Below are positions 9,756-18,794 of a stretch of 64,000 nt of DNA, piece by piece; within the stretch, counting starts at the first letter, position 1, and each line of letters opens with the position of its first letter. The notes under the pieces were generated by a model, which saw nothing but the letters and a program-made list of their open reading frames with translations, searched no databases and had not been told where the DNA came from. Location of the stretch: positions 32,626 to 96,625 of the forward strand of contig NZ_JACBGH010000008.1 of assembly GCF_013391695.1 (NCBI RefSeq), in the 5' to 3' direction. The DNA is from Thiomicrorhabdus cannonii. GTDB taxonomy: Bacteria > Pseudomonadota > Gammaproteobacteria > Thiomicrospirales > Thiomicrospiraceae. The translations under genes and the position numbers were made by a program.

Positions 9756-10112
9756 TTAGTCTTCAAGCAGGGCGTTGATTTTGGCCGCCATAATCATGTC
9801 GTTATGCGTCAAACCGCCGGCATTGTGGGTGGTCAGGGTGATTTTGCATTGGTTATAGCCAAAGCAGATTTGCGGATGGTGATCTTCGCGATGCGCCAGC
9901 CAGGTGACCGCGTTCACAAAGGCGACGGTCTGATGGTAGTTTTTGAAGCTGAAGGTCTTGTTGATTTCCGCATAATTCAGAGGCGCTTCCCAGCCTTCCA
10001 GCTGACTCAGGTTGCTTTCAATCGCCGGAATAATCAGCGGCTTGCTGCCTTTGGCGATGGGCTCGCAGTGTTGCGTGGCGAGTTCTTTGACGAGTGGGTT
10101 AGCGGTTGTCAT
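9756..10112 (-). CDS. phhB: pterin-4a-carbinolamine dehydratase
   Basis: The 118-residue protein matches the PhhB/DCoH family, which dehydrates 4a-hydroxy-tetrahydropterin during recycling of the phenylalanine hydroxylase cofactor. The family motif is visible: F.NY..T..FVN...W.AHREDHHPQI (about residues 58-82), with the paired histidines of the active site. No phenylalanine hydroxylase gene is in the window. The start overlaps the end of the M48 protease gene by 14 bases, so coupled translation is likely. It may also act in molybdopterin or other pterin metabolism. Confidence 0.93.
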   Translation of the reverse strand: MTTANPLVKELATQHCEPIAKGSKPLIIPAIESNLSQLEGWEAPLNYAEINKTFSFKNYHQTVAFVNAVTWLAHREDHHPQICFGYNQCKITLTTHNAGGLTHNDMIMAAKINALLED

Positions 10113-11391
10113 CGTGTTTTACCTCCAAAGAAATGTCTTGTGTGTTCGTCGGCAAGGCATTGAGATGGTCAATGCGGATTTTGGCCGGCGGATGGCTGTC
10201 ATGGTAAGCCGAATAGCTTGGATCGGGTGTCAATGTGCTGGCGTTGTCGCGGTACATCTTAAGCAGGGCCGACACTAGATGTTGCGCGCCGACCTGCTCG
10301 GCGGCAAAGGCATCCGCCTCGAATTCGTGTTTGCGGCTCTTGATGGCCATAATCGGGCCGAGAAAAAAGAACATCATCGGCACGGCGGTCATAAACAGCA
10401 GCAATGCCACGGCCGGCGATTGTGTACTCATCCCCAAGCCGGTATAAAACTGCGGCTGTTGTGCCAGCCAGCCCAGCAAGGCCAAACCGATAAAGCTCAG
10501 CGCGGTGCTTTCAATCAGGCGTTGTTTGATATGACCGTGTTTGAAGTGGCCTAGTTCGTGCGCCAGTACCGCTTCGACTTCGTCCGGCGTGAGTTTTTCC
10601 AGAAGGGTGTCGAAGAACACGATGCGTTTGTTTTTGCCAAATCCGGTGAAATAGGCGTTGCCGTGGCCGGAACGGGAGGAGCCGTCCATGACATAGATGC
10701 CATTGGATTCAAAACCGGTACGCGCCAACAGGTTTTGAATGCGCGTTTTCATGGCTTCGTCTTCCAGCGGCGTGAATTTGTTGAAAATCGGTGCAATCCA
10801 TTTCGGGTAGGCCCACATAATCACCAGTTGAAACGCCATCCACACCAGCCAGGTGTAAAGCCACCAGGCCTGTTCAAAATAGGCGTTCATAATCCACACA
10901 ATCGCCCAGATCAGCGGCAAACCCAATGCCAGCATCAAAGCCCATTGTTTGAACAGGTCGCTGACGAACTTGCCGGCGGTGGTGCGGTTAAAGCCGAATT
11001 CCGCCTCGATTTTAAAGGTACTCATCACGCTGAAAGGCAGGTGCAGTACCGACAAGAACCACAGGGTTGAAAGCAGGAAAGCGACATCGCGCCAGATTGG
11101 TTCGAGTTGGGTTTGCTGCCACAGGTTGTGGAGTTCCTGAAAGCCGCCGCCCAGTGTCATAAAGGCCAGAATGGCGGCGTCGTAAAACAATGCCAGTCGC
11201 CCCAGTTGGAGTTTGGCGCGGCTGTAATCGGCGGCTTTCTGATGGGCTTCTAAGGTGACGACTTCGCTGAATTCTTGCGGCACCTGGTTACGATGCAGGC
11301 CAATATGAAACTGATTTTTGATGTTCAACCAGACTTCAATCAGCAGGTTCAAAATCAGCGCGGTCAAAAACAGTTGAGTAATCCAGTTCAT
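10099..11391 (-). CDS. M48 family zinc metalloprotease, Ste24/CAAX protease type
   Basis: A 430-residue integral membrane protease with several hydrophobic helices in the first 200 residues, the zinc motif HELGH in AVLAHELGHFKHGH, and a downstream glutamate in EFEADAFAAEQ that completes the zinc site. This pattern is the Ste24 type (CAAX prenyl protease 1) rather than the shorter HtpX. In bacteria these act on membrane proteins as quality control, but the targets are unknown. It is followed by phhB (14-base overlap) and rsgA on the same strand, and diverges from orn across a region with three 11-base direct repeats. Confidence 0.92.
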   Translation of the reverse strand: MNWITQLFLTALILNLLIEVWLNIKNQFHIGLHRNQVPQEFSEVVTLEAHQKAADYSRAKLQLGRLALFYDAAILAFMTLGGGFQELHNLWQQTQLEPIWRDVAFLLSTLWFLSVLHLPFSVMSTFKIEAEFGFNRTTAGKFVSDLFKQWALMLALGLPLIWAIVWIMNAYFEQAWWLYTWLVWMAFQLVIMWAYPKWIAPIFNKFTPLEDEAMKTRIQNLLARTGFESNGIYVMDGSSRSGHGNAYFTGFGKNKRIVFFDTLLEKLTPDEVEAVLAHELGHFKHGHIKQRLIESTALSFIGLALLGWLAQQPQFYTGLGMSTQSPAVALLLFMTAVPMMFFFLGPIMAIKSRKHEFEADAFAAEQVGAQHLVSALLKMYRDNASTLTPDPSYSAYHDSHPPAKIRIDHLNALPTNTQDISLEVKHDDNR

Positions 11392-11421
11392 GCGTTCTTC
11401 TTAGGGTTCGTCTTCGTTTTC

Positions 11422-11454
11422 AAGCTACGTTTAAGCTACGTTTAAGCTACGTTT
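11422..11454. repeat. three tandem 11-bp direct repeats upstream of orn
   Basis: AAGCTACGTTT occurs three times in a row without any change, in the divergent intergenic region between the M48 protease gene and orn. The unit is about one helical turn, so a protein bound to each copy would face the same side. It may instead be polymerase slippage in non-coding DNA. Confidence 0.85.
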
Positions 11455-11521
11455 AAAGGAAACTTTTCGGTTAATATAGCGCCTATTGTATGTGAAACAG
11501 TTTGTAAGAAAAGAAGGTTTT

Positions 11522-12070
11522 ATGAAGTCGGATAAGAATTTAATTTGGATTGACCTTGAAATGACGGGCTTGGAACCGAAAGAGCACCGCATTATTGAAA
11601 TCGCCACGGTGGTGACCGATAGCGAATTGAATGTGTTGGCGGAAGGGCCGGTGATTGCCATTCAGACGGCACAGGCAGATCTGGATAAAATGGATGAGTG
11701 GTGTACCACCACCCACGGCAATTCGGGATTGACGCAGCGCATCAAGGAGAGCGCCATTTCCATGCGTGACGCCGAATTGCAAACCATCGAGTTCCTGAGT
11801 CAGTATGTACCGAAAGGAAAATCCCCGATGTGCGGCAACAGTATCTGTCAGGACCGTCGTTTCTTGGTGGAGCAGATGCCGGAACTGGAAGCGTTCTTCC
11901 ATTACCGCAATCTGGATGTCAGCACGCTTAAAGAACTGGCGGTGCGTTGGGCGCCGACTGTTTATCAAGGCTTCAAAAAAAGCGGTTCGCATTTGGCCAT
12001 GGCCGATATTATGGAATCCATCGGCGAGCTGAAGCATTATCGCGAACACCTCTTCAAAGACGGCATCTGA
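11522..12070 (+). CDS. orn: oligoribonuclease Orn
   Basis: Orn is the DEDDh 3'-5' exoribonuclease that degrades two- to five-base RNA and pGpG, the product of c-di-GMP breakdown. The 182-residue protein has the first DEDD motif in WIDLEMTGL, the second in the [12 protein letters not shown] block, and the last near HLAMADI. The ATG at 11522 follows AGAAGG. The frame can be extended upstream by 12 codons, but those are not conserved in style. With two HDOD proteins and a chemoreceptor in the same window, Orn may matter for nucleotide signalling, though it is essential housekeeping in any case. Confidence 0.97.
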   Translation: MKSDKNLIWIDLEMTGLEPKEHRIIEIATVVTDSELNVLAEGPVIAIQTAQADLDKMDEWCTTTHGNSGLTQRIKESAISMRDAELQTIEFLSQYVPKGKSPMCGNSICQDRRFLVEQMPELEAFFHYRNLDVSTLKELAVRWAPTVYQGFKKSGSHLAMADIMESIGELKHYREHLFKDGI

Positions 12071-12182
12071 TTGATCGTCACCTCATTGTTTTCAAGCGGT
12101 TGCTGGTTTTTGACCAAAAACGGAAAAATGCCGAATTTGGGCTAAAAAACAGCCGCTTGGAGTTCTAAAGTACAGCAAAGTC

Positions 12183-12227
12183 TTATATAATTGCTCCCTT
12201 TACCGTCCATTATCCTGGACGGTTTTT
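12183..12227 (+). promoter_or_regulatory. leader hairpin before ilvI, possible attenuator
   Basis: ACCGTCCA (12202-12209) and TGGACGGT (12216-12223) form an eight-pair stem followed by TTTTTG, about 100 bases before the ilvI start. A TATATAAT just upstream (12184-12191) resembles a -10 box. The hairpin could be an attenuator in the ilv leader or the terminator of orn. I see no leader peptide rich in Ile, Leu or Val codons. Confidence 0.45.
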
Positions 12228-12325
12228 GAAAACGTTTATGCTTGATAATTAAGCTTCTTAATGGTTGTTTTTACAAAGCTTTTTGAAGTCTTTGATTTAT
12301 CGGGTTTTTATGGAGGACCATTGTT

Positions 12326-14029
12326 GTGGAAATGACTGGTGCCCAAATCTTCGTTAAATATCTCGAAGACGAGGGAGTAGAGCATATATGGGGTTATCCG
12401 GGTGGTGCAGTTCTGCCTATCTATGATGCCCTGGATACAGACGCCCAAAAATTGAACCATATTTTAGTGCGTCATGAACAAGCTGCAGTTCACGCTGCGG
12501 ACGGCTATGCGCGCTCTACAGGTAAACCAGGAGTGGTTCTTGTAACCTCCGGTCCGGGGGCGACCAATGCTGTTACCGGTATTGCGACTGCCTATATGGA
12601 TTCGATCCCGATGGTGTGTATCACCGGTCAGGTGCCAACCGCACTGATTGGTTTGGATGCATTCCAGGAGATCGACACGGTCGGGATTACAAGACCAATC
12701 GTAAAACACAACTTCTTGGTCAAGGATGTCAGCGAACTGGCGATTACGCTCAAAAAAGCGTTCCATCTCGCTACGACCGGCCGACCCGGCCCGGTTGTCG
12801 TTGACATTCCAAAAGATGTCCAAAACGCCAAAAGCACCTATGAATATCCGCAAGAAGTTGAGATGCGCTCCTATCTACCTGTGACGAAAGGTCATAGCGG
12901 TCAGATTAAGAAAGCGGTGGAGTTGATGCTTTCAGCCAAACGCCCGATTCTGTACACCGGTGGCGGTGTCGTGTTGGGTGACGCTTCGGAAGAATTGACG
13001 CAACTGGCGAGAAAACTGGGTTATCCGATTACCAACACGCTGATGGGCTTGGGGTCTTATCCGGCCGATGACAAGCAGTTTGTGGGGATGTTGGGGATGC
13101 ACGGAACTTACGAAGCGAACCTGTCGATGCATCACAGTGATGTGATTATCGCCATCGGCGCGCGTTTTGATGACCGTGTTACCGGTAACCTGGAGAAGTT
13201 CTGTCCGGATGCGAAGATTATCCACGTGGATATCGACCCGGCGTCGATTTCGAAGAACGTCATCGTCGATGTGCCGATTGTCGGGCCGGTGAAGCAGGTG
13301 CTGACGGAAATGCTGAGCATTTTGGACAAGACCGAACAGAAACCGGACGAGAAGGCGCTGGCAGAGTGGTGGGAACAGATCGAACAGTGGCGTTCAACCA
13401 ACTGCCTGCGTTACGACACGCTGGGCGCCAAGATCAAGCCGCAAGCCGCGGTTGAAGCCTTGTGGGAAGTGACCAACGGTGACGCCTATGTGGCATCGGA
13501 CGTGGGCCAGCACCAGATGTATGCGGCGCAATACTACAGGTTCAACAAGCCGCGTCGTTGGTTGAACTCGGGTGGTTTGGGCACCATGGGCTTCGGTCTG
13601 CCGGCCGCGATGGGCGCGCAGATGGCGCATCCGGATGCGACCGTAGTGTGTGTGACCGGTGAAGGTTCCATTCAGATGAATATTCAGGAACTTTCAACCT
13701 GTATGCAGTACGGATTGCCGGTCAAGGTAGTCTGTCTGAACAACGGCTTCCTGGGCATGGTGCGTCAGTGGCAGGAGTTCTTCTATGAGCGTCGTTATTC
13801 GATGTCTTATATGGACTCGTTGCCTGACTTTGTCAAACTGGCCGAGGCTTACGGGCATGTGGGCATGCGTATTGAAGATCCGAAACGTCTGAAAGAGCAG
13901 TTGGCAGACGCTTTCTCCGACAAATACAAAGATCGTTTTGTCTTTATCGACATCATTACCGACCAGCAGGAGAACGTCTATCCGATGATTCCGGCCGGTG
14001 CAGGTCTGAACGAAATGATTTTGGTATAG
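12326..14029 (+). CDS. ilvI: acetolactate synthase large subunit
   Basis: The catalytic, thiamine-diphosphate-dependent subunit of the first common step of valine, leucine and isoleucine synthesis (567 residues). Seen: the PYR domain with the catalytic Glu in RHEQAAVHAADGYAR (near 50), the FAD-binding middle domain, and the C-terminal TPP motif GEGSIQMNIQEL...NNG near 455. The GTG at 12326 has GGAGGA eight bases before it; an ATG two codons later is the alternative. The small subunit gene follows after nine bases and then ilvC, so all three form an ilv operon. TPP dependence links this pathway to the thiamine uptake locus at 31-35 kb. Confidence 0.97.
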   Translation: MEMTGAQIFVKYLEDEGVEHIWGYPGGAVLPIYDALDTDAQKLNHILVRHEQAAVHAADGYARSTGKPGVVLVTSGPGATNAVTGIATAYMDSIPMVCITGQVPTALIGLDAFQEIDTVGITRPIVKHNFLVKDVSELAITLKKAFHLATTGRPGPVVVDIPKDVQNAKSTYEYPQEVEMRSYLPVTKGHSGQIKKAVELMLSAKRPILYTGGGVVLGDASEELTQLARKLGYPITNTLMGLGSYPADDKQFVGMLGMHGTYEANLSMHHSDVIIAIGARFDDRVTGNLEKFCPDAKIIHVDIDPASISKNVIVDVPIVGPVKQVLTEMLSILDKTEQKPDEKALAEWWEQIEQWRSTNCLRYDTLGAKIKPQAAVEALWEVTNGDAYVASDVGQHQMYAAQYYRFNKPRRWLNSGGLGTMGFGLPAAMGAQMAHPDATVVCVTGEGSIQMNIQELSTCMQYGLPVKVVCLNNGFLGMVRQWQEFFYERRYSMSYMDSLPDFVKLAEAYGHVGMRIEDPKRLKEQLADAFSDKYKDRFVFIDIITDQQENVYPMIPAGAGLNEMILV

Positions 14030-14038
14030 GAGACGGCG

Positions 14039-14530
14039 ATGAAACATGTGATTTCAATGTTGATGGAAAACGAATCCGGCGCGCTATCTCGTGTGGCGGG
14101 TCTGTTTTCTGCGCGTGGTTATAACATCCATGCACTGACGGTGGCGCCGACCGAAGACGAATCTTTGTCGCGTTTGACATTGGTGACATCGGGTACGGAT
14201 CAGCAGATCGAGCAGATCGTCAAACACCTGAACCGTCTGATCGACGTGGTTAAGGTATTGGACTTGACCGAGGGTTCGCATATCGAGCGCGAGCTGATGT
14301 TGATCAAACTGTCTGCGACCGGCGAGATGCGCGAGGAGTTCAAACGCTTGGCGGATATCTTCCGTGGCGACATTGTCGACGTGACTTCCACCACCTATAC
14401 CATTCAGATGGTGGGTGAAAGCAAGAAGCTGGACGCGTTCATTCAGACGATCGATGCCGGCCTGATTCTGGAAACCGTGCGTTCCGGTACGGTCGGTGTG
14501 ATGCGCGGCGAAAAATGTTTACACCTGTAA
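14039..14530 (+). CDS. ilvN: acetolactate synthase small (regulatory) subunit
   Basis: The 163-residue regulatory partner of IlvI carries valine feedback inhibition. An N-terminal ACT domain (MKHVISMLMENESGALSRVAGLFSARGYNI) with the Gly-Ala ligand-binding turn is followed by a second ACT-like domain. The length equals that of the IlvH type. It starts nine bases after ilvI with GGAGA before it, and a stable UUCG hairpin separates it from ilvC. Confidence 0.97.
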   Translation: MKHVISMLMENESGALSRVAGLFSARGYNIHALTVAPTEDESLSRLTLVTSGTDQQIEQIVKHLNRLIDVVKVLDLTEGSHIERELMLIKLSATGEMREEFKRLADIFRGDIVDVTSTTYTIQMVGESKKLDAFIQTIDAGLILETVRSGTVGVMRGEKCLHL

Positions 14531-14573
14531 GGGCTTAATGGATAATTCCCGCCATTATTGCAGGTAATTATGG

Positions 14574-14591
14574 GCATGCCTTCGGGCATGC
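14574..14591 (+). other. UUCG tetraloop hairpin in the ilvN-ilvC spacer
   Basis: GCATGCC, TTCG, GGCATGC: a perfect seven-pair stem closed by C(UUCG)G, one of the most stable RNA tetraloops. No T run follows, so it is unlikely to terminate. It may protect mRNA ends or set the ratio of ilvC to ilvIN expression. Confidence 0.7.
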
Positions 14592-14622
14592 GCTATCGAA
14601 TTCAAAACTAACGATTATTTAA

Positions 14623-15660
<1,038 letters not shown>

Positions 15661-15693
15661 TTTTTTAGGGGCTTATTTTCCTGATTTCTTTGT

Positions 15694-15737
15694 TGGAAGT
15701 TGGCTCGTTTACCATTTGTAAACGTCGCCAACTTCCG
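15694..15737 (+). other. long imperfect hairpin downstream of ilvC
   Basis: GGAAGTTGGC and GCCAACTTCC pair as an outer stem. CGTTTA and TAAACG pair inside it across a small bulge, around the loop CCATTTG. It lies between the ilvC stop and the terminator at 15782 and may be a 3' mRNA stabiliser. Confidence 0.6.
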
Positions 15738-15781
15738 CCGCGAACTCAGAAAAAACGCCTCCTAAAAAACGAGTGTTAAAG

Positions 15782-15806
15782 AACCGGCTTTATGCCGGTT
15801 TTTTTG
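15782..15806 (+). terminator. rho-independent terminator of the ilv operon
   Basis: AACCGGC, TTTAT, GCCGGTT followed by a T-rich run: a classical terminator 120 bases past ilvC. The rest of the 359-base gap (15661-16019) holds the long hairpin upstream, a variant copy of the dispersed element at 15877-15900 and the promoter region of the next gene. Confidence 0.9.
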
Positions 15807-15876
15807 TTTTTATAGGCTGTTTTTGCTATTTACGCACTTTGTTGGTTGCCTCGTGAACGCAGCAAAAATGCCTGCG

Positions 15877-15900
15877 AAAATTCTGAACAGGCCGGGTCAG
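15877..15900 (+). repeat. dispersed element, variant copy (GAACAGGCCGGGT)
   Basis: AAAATTCTGAACAGGCCGGGT differs from the consensus at one core base (CTGAAC for CTCAAC) but keeps the A/T leader and the GGCCGGGT end. Intergenic, between the ilv terminator and the glucan synthase gene. Confidence 0.65.
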
Positions 15901-16019
15901 CAATCCTTCGGCCTTTATGTTTGAAAATCTCCGTGAGATACTGCGTAGAGCATGAATATGGCTTAAAGGGTTTTATGCTAGAATCCGCTCATTAGTAGGG
16001 GCCATTTTTTGGAGGTGTC

Positions 16020-18602
16020 ATGCACATCATTTCGGTCGTCGCGCTGTTTATTTCTATTGTGTTTGGTACCTACGCGTACTTCAATCAGCCGATTGAAGAG
16101 CCGGCCTGGCCAGATGACATTCCCGGGTTCGCCTTTTCGCCCTATCAGAAAGACCAGAGTCCTTTTCTCAATAAATTTCCGACACCAGAACAGATAGAGC
16201 AGGATTTGAAGTTGTTGTCCGGCAAAGCCGACGCGATACGTACCTACACCGTGGACGGCGTGTTCGGGGAAATTCCGGCGTTGGCCTATCCGTACAAAAT
16301 CAATATCGCCTTGGGAGCCTGGCTGGATAAGGATCAGGTTAAGAATCAACGTGAAGTAGAGACGTTAATTCAGCTCATTGAAGAGCCGCCTTACAACATC
16401 GTGCGTGCGCTGGTCGGTAACGAAGTGCTGCTGCGCGAGGATCTCAACGAAGCTGAGCTGATCGCGTGGTTGCAGCAGGTGCGTCAGCAGGTGAAAGTGC
16501 CGGTGAGCACGGCTGAACCTTGGCATGTCTGGATGAAGCACCCCGAGCTGGCTGAACAAGTGGATTACATCGCCGTGCATATGCTGCCTTTCTGGGAGGG
16601 GGTCGCCTTAAAGGACGCGGTTGATTACATCGTCGCTAAGATGAATCTGTTGAAGGCGGCCTTTCCGAATAAACCGATTGTGATTACCGAGGTGGGCTGG
16701 CCAAGCAAAGGTCGAACGATTAAACAGGCGGTGGCTTCGCGTGCCAATCAGGCGATTTTTATGCGTCGTTTTATCCATCGCGCCAAGGCGGAAGGTTATG
16801 TGTTTTACATGATGGAAGCGTTCGACCAGCCCTGGAAAAGCGCGATTGAAGGCAGTGTCGGCGGTCACTGGGGGCTTTACGATGTCAACCGCAAGCTCAA
16901 GTTTGAGCAGCAAACGCCGATTATCGCCCTGCCGCAGTGGCACTTTCTGGCAGCCGCCTCGGCCATTCTGGCGGTGGTGTTAATCACCTTTCTGCTGATC
17001 GACAGCGGCGCCTTACGCAAGCGTGGCCGCAGTTTTTTGGCGTTTCTGGCGTTTGCGATTTCCTCGCTGATGATCTGGCTGATTTACGACTATTCGCAGG
17101 AGTACCATACCTGGATCGGCGTGGTGGTCGGCGTCTTGTTGCTGTTGGGTGTGGTGGGGGTGATTTTGGTCATTCTCGCCGAGGCGCACGAATGGGCGGA
17201 GGCGATCTGGTTTAAGCAGCGCCGCCGCCCCTTGGTTGAGATGCCTTTGGCTGAGGGTGAACATCCGTTTGTGTCGATTCATGTGCCGGCCTACAACGAG
17301 CCGCCGGAGATGATGAAAGAGACGCTTTATGCGTTGAGCCAGCTGGATTATCCGTGTTTCGAAGTCTTGGTCATCGACAACAATACGCGCGACGAAACGG
17401 TATGGCGGCCGGTTGAGGCTTACTGTCAGGAGTTGGGCGAACGTTTCCGCTTTTATCATGTGGCCCCTTTGAGCGGTTTTAAAGCCGGCGCTTTGAATTA
17501 TGCCTTGGCGCGAACCGACGAGCGTGCAGAGGTGATTGCCGTTATCGACAGCGATTATGTTGTCAGACCCGACTGGTTGCAGCGAATGGTGGGGCAGTTC
17601 AAAGAGCCGCAGGTCGCCATCGTGCAAGCGCCGCAAGACTATTCCGATTACCACCAGAACGCCTTCAAGGCGATGTGCTATGCGGAATATAAGGGGTTTT
17701 TCCATATCGGCATGGTCACACGAAACGAACGCAATGCGATCATTCAGCACGGCACCATGACCATGGTGCGCAGAGGTGTGCTTGAGGAGGTCGGCGGTTG
17801 GGGCGAAACGACCATTACCGAAGACGCTGAACTGGGGTTACGTATTTTCGAGAACGGCTATTCGGCGGTCTATAGCGAGCGGAGTTTCGGCAAGGGGCTG
17901 ATGCCGGATACCTACATCGATTATAAAAAACAACGCTACCGCTGGGCTTATGGTGCCATGCAGATTTTGCGCGAACACGCCGCGGCCTTTTTGGATTGGA
18001 AAAAGACCAAGCTGAAACCCGGGCAGCGTTATCACTTTTTTGCCGGCTGGTTGCCGTGGATTGCGGACGGTTTTAACTACCTCTTCACGCTGCTGGCCAT
18101 CGTTTGGACTCTGCTGATGCTGTATGATCCGATCCACTACAATGCGCCCGACTGGAAACTGGCGCTGATCCCGATCTTCTTTTTCGGTTTTAAAATCAGC
18201 AAGATGATGGTGCTGTATATGGGGCATGTCGGCGCACGTTTCGGCACGGCGGTGGCGGCGGCTACGGCCGGTTTGGCCTTGTCGCACACGATTGCCAAAG
18301 CGGTGCTTTACGGACTGTTTATAGGTCGGAAAATGCCGTTTCTGCGCACGCCGAAACTGGCAGACAGCCATAGTCTTTGGCAGGCCTTGATAGATGCCTA
18401 CGAAGAGGCACTGATGGCTATGATGCTGGTTGCCTGTGCCATCGCACTCTATCTGAATTTCGGCTTTGAAACCTTAGAGGTGAATTGGTGGCTGGGCGTG
18501 CTGCTGGTGCAGTCTTTGCCGTATTTTGCTTCGTTGGTCCTGTCGGTTATCAGCGCCATGCCCAGGTTATCGGGGGCGTGGATCGGTTTCAAGGCCGATT
18601 AG
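16020..18602 (+). CDS. bifunctional GH17-like / GT2 beta-glucan synthase (NdvB/PA1163-like)
   Basis: An 860-residue membrane enzyme joining two catalytic parts. The N-terminal periplasmic domain, after one membrane anchor, has glycoside hydrolase 17 signatures: acid/base Glu in VGNEVLL (near 136) and nucleophile Glu in VITEVGWPSKG (near 224). Membrane helices near 305-390 lead to a cytoplasmic GT2 domain with DNN, DSD (near 510), TED and the processive QxxRW motif as QRYRW (near 637), and a C-terminal helix bundle follows. The layout and length match Pseudomonas aeruginosa NdvB (PA1163), which makes cyclic beta-1,3-glucans found in the periplasm and in biofilm cells. Start: GGAGGT precedes the ATG. 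Monocistronic as far as can be seen. The exact product is inferred. Confidence 0.85.
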   Translation: MHIISVVALFISIVFGTYAYFNQPIEEPAWPDDIPGFAFSPYQKDQSPFLNKFPTPEQIEQDLKLLSGKADAIRTYTVDGVFGEIPALAYPYKINIALGAWLDKDQVKNQREVETLIQLIEEPPYNIVRALVGNEVLLREDLNEAELIAWLQQVRQQVKVPVSTAEPWHVWMKHPELAEQVDYIAVHMLPFWEGVALKDAVDYIVAKMNLLKAAFPNKPIVITEVGWPSKGRTIKQAVASRANQAIFMRRFIHRAKAEGYVFYMMEAFDQPWKSAIEGSVGGHWGLYDVNRKLKFEQQTPIIALPQWHFLAAASAILAVVLITFLLIDSGALRKRGRSFLAFLAFAISSLMIWLIYDYSQEYHTWIGVVVGVLLLLGVVGVILVILAEAHEWAEAIWFKQRRRPLVEMPLAEGEHPFVSIHVPAYNEPPEMMKETLYALSQLDYPCFEVLVIDNNTRDETVWRPVEAYCQELGERFRFYHVAPLSGFKAGALNYALARTDERAEVIAVIDSDYVVRPDWLQRMVGQFKEPQVAIVQAPQDYSDYHQNAFKAMCYAEYKGFFHIGMVTRNERNAIIQHGTMTMVRRGVLEEVGGWGETTITEDAELGLRIFENGYSAVYSERSFGKGLMPDTYIDYKKQRYRWAYGAMQILREHAAAFLDWKKTKLKPGQRYHFFAGWLPWIADGFNYLFTLLAIVWTLLMLYDPIHYNAPDWKLALIPIFFFGFKISKMMVLYMGHVGARFGTAVAAATAGLALSHTIAKAVLYGLFIGRKMPFLRTPKLADSHSLWQALIDAYEEALMAMMLVACAIALYLNFGFETLEVNWWLGVLLVQSLPYFASLVLSVISAMPRLSGAWIGFKAD

Positions 18603-18794
18603 AGGCAGAAGCTTTCTAGGGCGGGTAAACGATTGATACAGATGGCGTGCCGCGTTTTATTTCCTTTTATAAGGGTGTAAGAATTATTGAATTTGATAAT
18701 CGCGGTTGCTTGTAGACATGGGCAAACTTATCCACGATATTGTTATGGTTTAATTTCAGTTTGCTTTACGAGAAGTTTTTAGAGGGGGATTCAA

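Noticed and set aside
11422..11454. Tandem repeats considered as a CRISPR remnant
   Set aside because: The units are 11 bases with no spacers. No CRISPR array or cas gene was seen anywhere in the window.
12261..12335. A 24-codon frame overlapping the ilvI start, considered as a leader peptide
   Set aside because: No run of Ile, Leu or Val codons. It lies after the possible attenuator hairpin instead of before it, and it overlaps the ilvI ribosome binding site.
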